A DNA stretch of 9,866 nt, taken from assembly GCA_025458545.1 (NCBI GenBank), contig JALOSH010000144.1, positions 1 through 9,866 on the forward strand, written 5' to 3'. The notes below the pieces were generated by a model. The model saw only the letters and a program-made list of their open reading frames with translations, ran no database searches and was not told the origin of the DNA. The stretch's first letter is position 1. Each line of letters begins with the position of its first letter. This stretch comes from Hydrogenophaga sp. GTDB lineage: Bacteria > Pseudomonadota > Gammaproteobacteria > Burkholderiales > Burkholderiaceae. Below are positions 1 to 6,722 of this stretch, piece after piece. The translations under genes were made by a program, and so were the position numbers.

Positions 1-744
1 GGTGAAGAAGGCGCCTTCCAGCGCGTACAGCTCGCGGGCCACGTTGTTGTGCTGGTGGAACTCGCTGTCGTCGAACACCTTGGCAAAGATTTCTTCGGTG
101 AGGATGTGCTGGATCAGCATCTCGCGCACGTCGGCATCGGTCAGCGCGGGGTTGATGGCTTCTTGCGCGTGCACGAGAAACTTTTCTTCTGCGGCGCGGA
201 AGCTGGCGTTGCTCTCGTGCGCGGTTTCGATCATCTGGCGCAGGGCATCGAGCACGGCGGGCAGGTCGGTCTTGAACTGCTCGACCGCCGCGCGAAAACC
301 CGCAATTTCAGGCCGCTCGAAGCCGAAGAAGAGTTTGAGCAACTTCTCCAGCGCAGCGGTGTCGGCCACCTCGCAGCGCAGCACTTCTTGCCGGTGCTGG
401 ATGAGCACGACGGTGGTGTCGTCGCTGAAGACGATGTTGTCTTGCGGGTAGCCCTTCTTGAACTTCTTGGCGATCTCTTCGGCGAGGTCGTCGTCGGCGT
501 CTTTGGCTTCCCAGTAGCCCAGCGGCATGCGCAGTTCGTGCAGCAGCGCGCCATCGACCGCGATGTTGGTTTTGGTGGCGGTCTTGACGGGGTATTCCGC
601 CAGGAACACCAGATCGTGTTGTCGGCCCCAGGCCTTGAGCAGGTCTTTGAACGCTTCGCGGACGATGGTCTCGCGCTGGCTGCCGCTGACCTTCTTGATG
701 AGGTCGAGCTGCTTGAGGTAGTCGTTGATGAGGAGCTGGCTCAT
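1..744 (-). CDS. Type ISP-like restriction-modification enzyme, N-terminal 248 residues (runs off left edge)
   Basis: The reading frame opens with ATG at 744 and stays open to base 1, so only the N-terminus is in the window. The translation starts MSQLLINDYLKQLDLIKK. A PD-(D/E)xK nuclease core is visible: D64, then E79-A80-K81 in the segment GYWEAKD, followed by the conserved-looking stretch KKGYPQDNIVFSD (residues 96-108). This is the N-terminal nuclease region of large single-chain enzymes that combine nuclease, (often) helicase, adenine methyltransferase and target recognition, usually well over 1,000 residues; those later domains lie outside the window. A modest AGGGAAC ribosome site precedes the ATG. 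GC is about 62% over the first 300 bases against about 70% in the CYTH-CHAD gene, which fits acquired DNA but is weak evidence. The gene lies 81 bp downstream of the mipA-like gene on the same strand. I am confident of the R-M family, less so of the exact type (ISP or IIG). Confidence 0.8.
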   Translation of the reverse strand, partial: MSQLLINDYLKQLDLIKKVSGSQRETIVREAFKDLLKAWGRQHDLVFLAEYPVKTATKTNIAVDGALLHELRMPLGYWEAKDADDDLAEEIAKKFKKGYPQDNIVFSDDTTVVLIQHRQEVLRCEVADTAALEKLLKLFFGFERPEIAGFRAAVEQFKTDLPAVLDALRQMIETAHESNASFRAAEEKFLVHAQEAINPALTDADVREMLIQHILTEEIFAKVFDDSEFHQHNNVARELYALEGAFFT

Positions 745-795
745 GGGTTCCCTGCGTTTGCCGGGCGCTGGGGGCGCTGGCCTGGCGGGGATTAT

Positions 796-805
796 GTCGC
801 GCGAC
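796..805. promoter_or_regulatory. 10-bp palindrome with a -10-like box upstream of the R-M gene
   Basis: GTCGCGCGAC is a perfect 10-bp palindrome in the 81-bp gap before the R-M gene. On the minus strand it is followed directly by CATAAT (5 of 6 matches to the sigma-70 -10 consensus), about 45 bp before the start codon. I see no good -35 element. It could be an operator-controlled promoter giving the R-M gene its own transcription; it could also be chance in GC-rich DNA. Confidence 0.25.
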
Positions 806-825
806 CTTGGTGGGCCGCCCTTGTC

Positions 826-1668
826 TCAGCGCCAGCCGCGGTACGCCAGACCGATGTTGGCACTGACCACGGTCTGGGTGCCCACCAGCGGGCTGCGGGC
901 CGCCGCGCCCAGCAACTGCGACCGGCCCAGGCCGCCAAAGACCACCCAGTGTCGGCTTAGGGCCGAGGTGAAGCCCAGACCGAGTGAGACGCTGTCCCAG
1001 CCCGAGCCCAGGGTGTAGGGTGCGCGCCCGCTGGCCAGTGCTGCGTTGGGGCTGATGCCGTATTGCGTTTGCCGGCTGCGCGCGTTGCCCCAGCCCAGGC
1101 CTATCGAAGCGTCCCAGTGGGTGTCCCTGGACACCGGGTAGCGGTAGCTCAGCCCTGTGTTCAGCTTCAGACCGGCGCCGCGGTCGAGCAGGTCTTGGGT
1201 GCCGCTGAGGCTCCAGTTCCAGCGCGGTCCGAGGTCGTGGCTGACCCGGACCCGCCCCAGCAGCGTGGAGCGCACGTCGGGCAGGCCGCGCAGCAGGGCA
1301 TCGTCGCCGGATTCGCGCCCACCGCGGATCTGCAGCGATGTGCTCAGGCGCCAGCCGCCGGGGGTCACGCGCACCGCGCTCAGGCCCGGGGCCACCGCGT
1401 CGCGCCCGGCGCTGAGCAGGCCGTTGGCGCGCCCGGTGGCAAGCCAGAAGCGGCCCAGCTGGAACGCCCACACCGGGCTCAGGCTGTGGCTGCGGCCGGG
1501 CTCGCCCAGGTGTCCGGCGGACGACTGCACCGAGGCGCCAATGACGTATTCGCGCTCGCGGTCGGGTGGCGTGGGCTCGGTGGCGACCGGTTCGGCGGCC
1601 ATGGCAGGACCGGCCACCAGCAGGCTGGCGCCCAGCCACAGGCGGACCGGCCGCTGTCTGCGGATCAC
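826..1668 (-). CDS. MipA/OmpV family outer-membrane protein
   Basis: This is a 280-residue secreted protein starting with GTG at 1668. That start is chosen because it overlaps the stop of the upstream gene (GTGA, 4 bp) and gives a clean signal peptide: MIRRQR, a hydrophobic core over residues 8-22, and an A-M-A cleavage site near residue 24. The frame is open further upstream, but that part reads as arginine-rich nonsense and lies over the neighbouring gene. The mature part alternates short polar and hydrophobic stretches rich in Gly, Arg and aromatic residues, as in an outer-membrane beta barrel. The pattern YGISPNAALASG followed by a C-terminal run of barrel strands (SLGLGF, WVVFGGLG, ANIGLAYRG) matches the MipA/OmpV family. 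Members act as scaffolds for murein enzymes or as outer-membrane proteins of unclear role. The strict 4-bp overlap implies co-translation with the CigR-like gene. Confidence 0.8.
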   Translation of the reverse strand: MIRRQRPVRLWLGASLLVAGPAMAAEPVATEPTPPDREREYVIGASVQSSAGHLGEPGRSHSLSPVWAFQLGRFWLATGRANGLLSAGRDAVAPGLSAVRVTPGGWRLSTSLQIRGGRESGDDALLRGLPDVRSTLLGRVRVSHDLGPRWNWSLSGTQDLLDRGAGLKLNTGLSYRYPVSRDTHWDASIGLGWGNARSRQTQYGISPNAALASGRAPYTLGSGWDSVSLGLGFTSALSRHWVVFGGLGRSQLLGAAARSPLVGTQTVVSANIGLAYRGWR

Positions 1669-2216
1669 AGCTTGCCCAGGTCTTCGATGGCGTCGATCAC
1701 CATGCCGGTGCCCACGGCGATCAACAGGATGTCGGCGGCGACCCGCACGAACTTGTACCCGGCGGGCGGCACGCCCAGGCGAATCTGTACCTCGCTCGGC
1801 ACCGGGTAATACACCACCGCGGGCGGAAGGGATTCGCCACGGCGCCATTTTTTGGCTTGTCCGGGAGGCATGCAGCCGTTGTTTTTCTTGGCCAGTCCTG
1901 GTGGGCATTTGCCGCTGCGTTCGCGCGGTTCGTAGTAGGTGCGGGTGGCTTGTCGCTGGTCGTCGTTGAAGAAGCCGCCGATCTGGATCTGGACCGACAC
2001 GCCCGATCGAGAGGCGTCGCGCGTTGCATGGCTGCGGTCATCCCTGCGGTTATCGTCCCGGCGTTCTTTGGCGCCGTGGTCGTCTTTGCTGTGGCTCTTG
2101 CCGGGTTTGCCCTGCTCGACCCATTCGGGCTTGCCGGCCTGGGCCGTCAGGCTGGCGCAGACCAGGGCAAGGCCGACCAGAACGGTGCGGTGCAGGCGGG
2201 GAACGATTGGGGACAT
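1665..2216 (-). CDS. Secreted CigR/RcnB-like envelope protein
   Basis: The protein has 183 residues. I start it at ATG 2216 because this places a typical signal peptide at the N-terminus (MSPIVPRLHR, hydrophobic core at residues 11-23, A-Q-A cleavage site at 25-27). An ATG 17 codons upstream would add a proline-rich tail. The mature protein opens with a highly charged, Lys/Arg/Asp-rich low-complexity stretch (about residues 28-72). It continues with CPPGLAKKNNGCMPPGQAKK (about residues 112-131), a two-cysteine, PPG-x-AKK repeat typical of the CigR/RcnB group, and ends in GYKFVRVAADILLIAVGTG followed by a short hydrophobic-acidic tail. RcnB is a periplasmic protein linked to nickel/cobalt homeostasis and CigR is a membrane-linked virulence modulator; which role applies here cannot be told. 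It is the first gene of a unit with the MipA-like gene. No strong Shine-Dalgarno is seen (AAGAAACCCC before ATG). Confidence 0.75.
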   Translation of the reverse strand: MSPIVPRLHRTVLVGLALVCASLTAQAGKPEWVEQGKPGKSHSKDDHGAKERRDDNRRDDRSHATRDASRSGVSVQIQIGGFFNDDQRQATRTYYEPRERSGKCPPGLAKKNNGCMPPGQAKKWRRGESLPPAVVYYPVPSEVQIRLGVPPAGYKFVRVAADILLIAVGTGMVIDAIEDLGKL

Positions 2217-2428
2217 GGGGTTTCTTGTTGGAACGGTGGGGTTCGGTGGTGGATGGTGGCGCGGCATGGGCGTCGGGTGTGATTTTCCCGCGCCTTCGCA
2301 GCGCTCTCGATACGGGTTGTAACACCAGGCCCTTGCTTGTTCTGGAACAGGATGCGTCAGGACATCGTTGGCGGGTCGGTGCCATGCTGGCAGACTCTGG
2401 GCCTCAACGCGCCTTGTGCGCTGGCACC
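2217..2428. promoter_or_regulatory. Divergent intergenic region between the CigR-like and CYTH-CHAD genes
   Basis: This 212-bp gap must hold the promoters of both flanking genes, but I cannot point to a good sigma-70 site on either strand. It contains an interrupted palindrome, TGTTC-TG-GAACA, at 2338-2349, about 80 bp before the CYTH-CHAD start, and a run of seven GG doublets at 2235-2259 on the plus strand (C-rich in the leader of the CigR-like mRNA). Long frames crossing the gap are shadows. Confidence 0.4.
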
Positions 2429-3964
2429 ATGGCCCAGGAAACCGAACTCAAACTGCTCATGCAGGCGCGCGATGTGCCCCGCCTGCTGGCGCATCCCTTG
2501 CTCGCTGCCAGCCCAGCGCAGCGGCAGCGCTTGCGCAACACCTACTTCGACACGCCCACGCTGGCGCTGATGGCGCGGCGCATCGCGGTGCGAGAACGGC
2601 GCGTGGGCAGTCGCACGCTGCTCACGGTGAAAACGGCGGGCCATTCGGTGGCCGGCTTGTCGCAGCGCGGCGAGTGGGAGGGGCCGACACAAACGGGTCG
2701 CATGGACTTCGCGGCGCTGGTGGATGAGCCGTCGCTGGCCGCCGAGCTGGACGCGCTCAAGCAGCAGCTGGTGCCGGTGTTCCGCACCGATTTCACCCGG
2801 CGCAGCTGGCGGGTTGATGGCGGGCAGGGGCTGATCGAGGTGGCGCTGGACCAGGGCACGATCACCACCGGCGGCCCAAACCCGGCAGCGGGCGAGGCGC
2901 GCAGAGAAGCCATCCTGGAGCTGGAACTGGAGTTGCTGAGCGGACCGGTGGATGCCCTGCAGGCCTTGGCCCTGTCGCTGGCGCGCAGCCCCGACGGCCC
3001 GCTGTGGCTGCTGCCGTCGGACCGCAGCAAGGCCGAGCGCGGGCTGGCCTTGTTTCTGGGCCAGCCGCTGGCGCCCCGCAAGGCACAGCGGGTGGCGCTG
3101 CAGGCGACGATGCACCCGCTGGACGCGTATCGAGCGATCACGCACGAGGCGCTGGCGCAGCTGCAGGCCAACCTGGCCGGTTTTCTGCGGCCACACGCTG
3201 CCGGCGTGCTGCCCGACCCAGATTTCATCCACCAGGCCCGTGTGGCCCTGCGCCGACTGCGCAGCGGCCTGGGCCTGTTCCGCGCGTACCTGCCCGCCGA
3301 CTTTGTGGCCGATTGGCGCGCGCGCTGGAAAGACATGGCCGCCACTCTGGACGACGCCCGCAACTGGGATGTGCTGGACGAACGCCTGATGCGCTGGTTG
3401 ACCGACCGTGCGGTTCGCGGTGTGGAGCCTGATCCGTTTGCGGGGCTGGCCCAGTGGGTGCTGTTGCAGCGGCGCGCCGCCCACCAGCGGGCCGCCCGGG
3501 CATTGCGGCAGCCCGCCCATGCGCTGGACGTGCTGCGTTGCGCGCAAGCGCTGCAGGCCTTGCCTGCCGGTGCACCCGCAGCCGGTCGGCAGCGCTTGGC
3601 CCGCTGGGCGGCCACTGCGCTGCGCCAGCGGCACCGCCGCCTGCGCCAACAGACCCGCCACGCTCATCGGCTGGACATCGACGGTCTGCACGCTTTGCGC
3701 ATCCGCCTCAAGAAGCTGCGGTACGCCGAGGCCGATCTGCAGAGCGTGCTGCCCACCACCGCAGCGCTGCGCGAGCCGGTGCTGGCGCAGGCCCAGGACC
3801 TGCTCGGTGAACTCAACGACCTGGCCACCGCGCAACGCCTCATGCGCGCCTGCGATGTGCCCGGTGTCGACGCCTGGCACCGCCACCTCCGGCAGCGTCG
3901 GGCACGCATCCTGCTGGCATTGCCGACGCTGCAGCGGACCTTGCGCAAGCTGTGGTTGCCCTGA
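2429..3964 (+). CDS. ygiF: CYTH-CHAD inorganic triphosphatase
   Basis: This 511-residue protein joins an N-terminal CYTH domain (about 1-205) to a C-terminal CHAD domain (about 230-510), the layout of E. coli YgiF, which hydrolyses inorganic tripolyphosphate using a divalent metal. The CYTH signature ExExK is at E4, E6 and K8. Other tunnel-lining charged residues are in place: R55 and R57, K68 (TVK), E82 and E84 (GEWEG), R119, E137 and D141 (IEVALDQG), and E164, E166 and E168. This suggests an active enzyme. CHAD, a helical domain of conserved histidines and basic residues linked to polyphosphate binding, shows HQARVALRRLRS (268-279) and the repeat HALRIRLKKLRY (421-432), then LLGELND. ATG 2429 is chosen because it puts ExExK at the N-terminus as in the family; an in-frame ATG at 2384 is possible and neither has a clear ribosome site. 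The frame is open upstream to 2024, but that part is not protein-like. It is followed after 59 bp by the thioesterase gene. Confidence 0.9.
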   Translation: MAQETELKLLMQARDVPRLLAHPLLAASPAQRQRLRNTYFDTPTLALMARRIAVRERRVGSRTLLTVKTAGHSVAGLSQRGEWEGPTQTGRMDFAALVDEPSLAAELDALKQQLVPVFRTDFTRRSWRVDGGQGLIEVALDQGTITTGGPNPAAGEARREAILELELELLSGPVDALQALALSLARSPDGPLWLLPSDRSKAERGLALFLGQPLAPRKAQRVALQATMHPLDAYRAITHEALAQLQANLAGFLRPHAAGVLPDPDFIHQARVALRRLRSGLGLFRAYLPADFVADWRARWKDMAATLDDARNWDVLDERLMRWLTDRAVRGVEPDPFAGLAQWVLLQRRAAHQRAARALRQPAHALDVLRCAQALQALPAGAPAAGRQRLARWAATALRQRHRRLRQQTRHAHRLDIDGLHALRIRLKKLRYAEADLQSVLPTTAALREPVLAQAQDLLGELNDLATAQRLMRACDVPGVDAWHRHLRQRRARILLALPTLQRTLRKLWLP

Positions 3965-4009
3965 GCCCGCGCCGCACCCACAATCCCCCGTCACCTGCCC
4001 TGTCACACC

Positions 4010-4015
4010 AAGGAG
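4010..4015 (+). promoter_or_regulatory. Ribosome binding site of the thioesterase gene
   Basis: AAGGAG lies 8 bases before ATG 4024, a near-consensus Shine-Dalgarno. It fixes the start and is the clearest ribosome site in the window. Confidence 0.8.
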
Positions 4016-4023
4016 CCGTTGCC

Positions 4024-4470
4024 ATGTCCGCCATCACCCTGCGATTTCTCGCCGAACCCAGCACCGTCAACTTCGGCGGCAAGGTGCACGGCGGCACCGT
4101 CATGAAATGGATCGACGAGGCCGGCTACGCCTGCGCCACCAGCTGGTCCAAGCGCTACTGCGTGACCGTGTACGTGGGCGGCATCCGCTTTCACCGCCCC
4201 ATCATGATCGGCGACCTGGTGGAGGTGGAAGCCCGCCTGGCCTACACCGGCAGCAGCAGCATGAACATCGCGGTGGAGGTGCGCAGCGGCGACATGAAGG
4301 GCGGCCAGTTGCAGAAGACCACCGAATGCCTGATCGTCTTCGTGTCGGTCGATTCCCACGGGCGCCCGATGCCGGTGGACACCTGGACGCCCGAGACCCC
4401 GGGCGAAGTGGCGCTGGCGCAGAGCGCCAAGGCCCAGCTCGACGCATCCCGGTCGACACAGAAGAACTGA
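4024..4470 (+). CDS. Acyl-CoA thioesterase, hot-dog fold (YciA/ACOT type)
   Basis: This 148-residue single hot-dog domain protein is a cytoplasmic hydrolase expected to cleave acyl-CoA to free acid and CoA. The active-site motif is visible near the N-terminus: N16-F-G-G, then HGGTVMKWIDEAG with D31. This corresponds to the N...GG..M...D pattern of YciA-type enzymes, whose Asn and Asp act in catalysis. The core strand-forming segments VTVYVGGIRFHRPIMIGDLV and VEVEARLAY follow. The last 30 residues are a polar tail rich in Pro, Ala, Gln and Ser. Length is normal for the family. The chain-length preference cannot be read from the sequence. It lies downstream of the CYTH-CHAD gene on the same strand, but its own strong ribosome site and the 59-bp gap mean co-transcription is only possible. 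It converges on the glutathione S-transferase gene across a repeat-containing gap. Confidence 0.9.
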   Translation: MSAITLRFLAEPSTVNFGGKVHGGTVMKWIDEAGYACATSWSKRYCVTVYVGGIRFHRPIMIGDLVEVEARLAYTGSSSMNIAVEVRSGDMKGGQLQKTTECLIVFVSVDSHGRPMPVDTWTPETPGEVALAQSAKAQLDASRSTQKN

Positions 4471-4477
4471 ACACACG

Positions 4478-4582
4478 GGGCGCTCGCGAGCGAAGGGGCT
4501 CCGACCAGGGCACCGCCGGGCCGGCTTTGCCGGACGGCCAGTGCCGCCCCCTGGAGGGGGTCGCGCGCAGCGCGGCGGGGGT
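4478..4582. repeat. Palindrome-rich dispersed extragenic repeat in a convergent gap
   Basis: The gap between two convergent genes holds four close-packed symmetrical units. CGCTCGCGAGCG at 4481-4492 is a perfect 12-bp palindrome. CCGGC-TTT-GCCGG at 4521-4533 is a hairpin. CCCCCTGGAGGGGG at 4547-4560 forms a tight stem with a 4-base loop. CGCGC-GCA-GCGCG at 4562-4574 is another hairpin, followed by GGCGGGGGT. From memory, elements of the form CCGCCCCCT-GGGGG-CGCGCAGCGCG are scattered between genes in many Comamonadaceae genomes; that comparison was not run here. Its position suggests it also serves as a two-way transcription end or folds in both 3' untranslated regions. Confidence 0.6.
4544..4574. 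terminator. Possible bidirectional terminator hairpins
   Basis: Two very GC-rich stems (4547-4560 and 4562-4574) sit just past the thioesterase stop on one side and the glutathione S-transferase stop on the other. There is no T tract on either strand, so classic intrinsic termination is not shown; blocking of RNA decay from the 3' end is an equally good reading. Confidence 0.35.
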
Positions 4583-4585
4583 GAT

Positions 4586-5203
4586 TCAAGCCCCTGCGCT
4601 GGGCCGCTCGGCCATGCGGTCGCGCCAAGCTTGCAGCGCCTCAAAACCTTCTTTTCCGGCATGAAAGCGCATCAGCTTCGCAAACTCCAGCGCACAAAAC
4701 GCGGTGATGTCGGCGATGCTGAAGCGCTCACCGGCCACCCAGGGCTGGCGCTGCAGTTCGCTGTCGAGCCAGGCGGCGGTCTCGCGCAGCTTCTCGCCCT
4801 GTGAAAGGCCGAAGTCGGGGAACTGCGGTTGTTCCAGTGGCGCCAGGCCGGGGTGGGTGTGGCGGATGCAGTTTCCGATCGGCAACATGAAGTACCACTC
4901 CACGCGGCGGTCGGCCATTTCGATGAAGGCGCGCTCGGTGGCGTCGAGGCCCATGAGGTTGGGCTCGGGGTGCAGGCCTTCGAGGTAGGTGCAGATGGCG
5001 CGCGTTTCGGTCAGCACGCGGCCGTCATCGAGCTCTAGCGCGGGCACGCGGGCGAGCGGGCTCTTGCTGCGGAAAGCGGCCGCTTTGTGTTCGTTCGCGT
5101 TCAGGTCCACCGGGACCAGCGCCAGGTCCTGGATCTGTTTCTCGGCCAGGAACATCATCACGCGGCGCGGGTTGGGCGCGCGCGGCGCCATGTAAAGCTT
5201 CAT
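4586..5203 (-). CDS. Glutathione S-transferase family protein
   Basis: This 205-residue cytosolic GST has an N-terminal thioredoxin-like domain (1 to about 80) and an all-helical C-terminal domain (about 88-200). Visible marks are the start MKLYMAPRAPNPRRVMMFLA, the cis-proline segment ARVPALEL (P54), the glutathione-contact turn LTETRAI (E66-T67) and the helix N-cap FSIADITAF (S162, D165). In related GSTs the N-terminal helix often begins with Ser, Cys or Tyr as the catalytic residue; here the turn reads A9-P10-N11-P12, so an Asn occupies the usual Ser place. Substrate cannot be assigned: it may be a detoxifying transferase or a glutathione-dependent reductase or lyase. ATG 5203 is preceded by AAAGGA and gives the normal family N-terminus; the upstream extension to 5266 looks spurious. 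It lies on the same strand 98 bp after the DUF1501 gene, and is probably transcribed separately. Confidence 0.9.
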   Translation of the reverse strand: MKLYMAPRAPNPRRVMMFLAEKQIQDLALVPVDLNANEHKAAAFRSKSPLARVPALELDDGRVLTETRAICTYLEGLHPEPNLMGLDATERAFIEMADRRVEWYFMLPIGNCIRHTHPGLAPLEQPQFPDFGLSQGEKLRETAAWLDSELQRQPWVAGERFSIADITAFCALEFAKLMRFHAGKEGFEALQAWRDRMAERPSAGA

Positions 5204-5288
5204 CACCACCGTCCTTTCAGGTTGTGGCCCGACTGTACCCAACCGGGTGTGCCGCCCTGAAACCAAGATGATCGGTGCGCGCCACGCT

Positions 5289-5301
5289 CAGCGCAGCGCT
5301 G
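5289..5301 (-). terminator. Weak hairpin immediately after the DUF1501 stop
   Basis: CAGCG-CAG-CGCTG, a 5-bp stem, abuts the TGA stop (5302-5304) of the DUF1501 frame. No T tract follows on the minus strand. It could mark the end of the DUF1800-DUF1501 transcript, but the support is only the inverted repeat. Confidence 0.2.
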
Positions 5302-6709
5302 TCAAACCAGCGGCGTCGAGCGCATGAAGCCCAGATCGGTCGGGTAGTCGGTGCTGCCGAAGTTGCGCAGGTTGGGCACGATGCCCGCCATCTCGTTGTC
5401 GGCCACACCGAACCAGCGGGCCAGCGTGGCCGCGTACTGGTCTACCGAGGTGCTGGGCAACAGCCGGCCCTGGCCCACGTGCCATTGGTCGTTGGCGTCG
5501 GTGGTGCTGTTGGTCACGCTCACCGGCGGCGCCGTGCCGTAGAAAGCCTGGCCGTTCACCGCGCCGCCGACCATGATGTGGTGAGAGCCCCAGCCGTGGT
5601 CCGAACCATCGCCGTTGCTCTGCAAGGTGCGGCCAAAGTCGGAGGCGGTGAACGCGGTGACCTTGTCGGCCACGCCCAGGCTGACGGTGGCGGCGTGAAA
5701 TGCCGTCAGGGCGCTGCTCAGACGACCCATCAAGGTGGTCTGGTTGTTGATCAGCACGTCGTGCAGATCGAAGCCACCCATGGAGACAAAGAACACCTGG
5801 CGCTTGGTGCCGAGCTGATCGCGTGCGGCGATCATGCGCGCCACCAGGCGGAGCTGGTCGGCCAGGCTGTTCTGGGCCGGGAAACTGTTGAACGGCGGGT
5901 TGGTACTCTCGCTCCAGCAGGTGGTTTCGGTCCTGCAGGGCGAGTTGCAGCATCGCGGCGCGCACGGCCGCGGAGTTGTAGACATTGTTGGTCAACCCGT
6001 TGATCCGGACCGCGCCACCCGAACTGACCTGATAGGACAAAGCCTGTTCGCCAGAGAGAAACACCGTGTTGCCGGCCACGGACACGCAGGTCAGGACCCT
6101 GTTGGAACCGTTTTCGGGTCTGGCCAGATCGCCGATGTAGCCTCCCCAGCCCTTGGTGGTGCCTTCCACGCCCGAGGTCTGCCAGACCGACTGCTGGTCG
6201 TTGTGGGAGAACAGTTTGGGTGGGCGCGGGTAGAGCACCCGGTTGGAGCTGTTGAATTGGGTGCGCGTCATCGGCACCACGAGCGGGCCCACGTTGAGCT
6301 GCACCGCCGCCGATCCGGTGTTGAACAAGCCTGCGAGCCCAGTCATGGCCGGGTGCAGCGCGTACTGGCGGCCATTGGGCAGCGCGGTGGCGGGGTTGAG
6401 CACGGTGGCCGCCAGGTCGGCGCGCGGAATCGCGATGCCACCGCCGCTGAAGTCTGGCCGCCCACCGCGGATGGTGTTGTAGCGCCCGTAGCTGTCCAGG
6501 TCGTAGTTGATCACCGTGTTGTCGTGGTCGTTGCCACCAAACAGGAACACACAGACCAGCGCCTTGTAGTCCGTGGCGTTGAAGGCCGCGGCCTCGCCCA
6601 TGGCCGCCAGGTTGAGCGCGGTCGGCAGGGCCGCACCAGTGAAGGCGAGCTGACCGGCGCGGCGCAGGAAAGCGCGGCGGGTGTGTTTTGTCGGATCGAT
6701 GAAGTGCAT
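5302..6709 (-). pseudogene. DUF1501 family exported protein, interrupted by a frameshift
   Basis: The gene starts at ATG 6709 after GGAGTCCACC. The N-terminus is a twin-arginine signal: T10-R11-R12-A-F-L, then a hydrophobic stretch ending near AAMGEAAAF, so the folded product is expected to be exported through Tat. The first frame gives good DUF1501 sequence (FLFGGNDHDNTVINY, NVGPLVVPMT, PKLFSHNDQQSVWQ) to about codon 266, then turns into arginine/proline-rich nonsense that ends at 5288. The missing second half is intact in the +1 frame (to TGA 5302): VSMGGFDLHDVL, TASDFGRTLQSNGDGSDHGW and VGGAVNGQAFYG, the family's most conserved part. The switch falls near 5905-5914. Joined, the protein would be about 468 residues, normal for DUF1501, a family related to the alkaline phosphatase/sulfatase fold with no settled function. 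Either the gene is inactivated or the assembly has a 1-base insertion or 2-base loss. No recognised programmed-slippage signal is seen. It lies 13 bp after the DUF1800 gene, so they form one operon. Confidence 0.8.
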
Positions 6710-6722
6710 GGTGGACTCCGCC

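Noticed and set aside
49..960. Plus-strand 303-residue open frame
   Set aside because: It is antisense to the R-M gene, whose frame carries the nuclease motif; the plus frame shows no recognisable domain and crosses into the next gene's 3' end.
308..1639. Minus-strand 443-residue open frame
   Set aside because: The product is arginine/proline-rich shadow sequence overlapping both the MipA-like and R-M genes in another frame.
1669..1908. N-terminal extension of the MipA-like protein to 1908
   Set aside because: The extension is arginine-rich, overlaps the CigR-like gene fully, and would bury the signal peptide inside the protein.
2024..2428. Extension of the CYTH-CHAD protein upstream to 2024
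   Set aside because: It overlaps the 5' end of the CigR-like gene on the other strand and has no family similarity; CYTH proteins begin just before the ExExK motif.
2357..4006. Minus-strand 549-residue open frame opposite the CYTH-CHAD gene
   Set aside because: It is Gln/Arg/His-rich with no domain pattern; antisense open frames are expected in DNA this rich in GC.
5905..5914. Programmed +1 frameshift in the DUF1501 gene
   Set aside because: No stop codon, rare-codon pause or known slippery sequence is visible at the switch, and programmed shifting is not known in this family; a mutation or sequence error is simpler.
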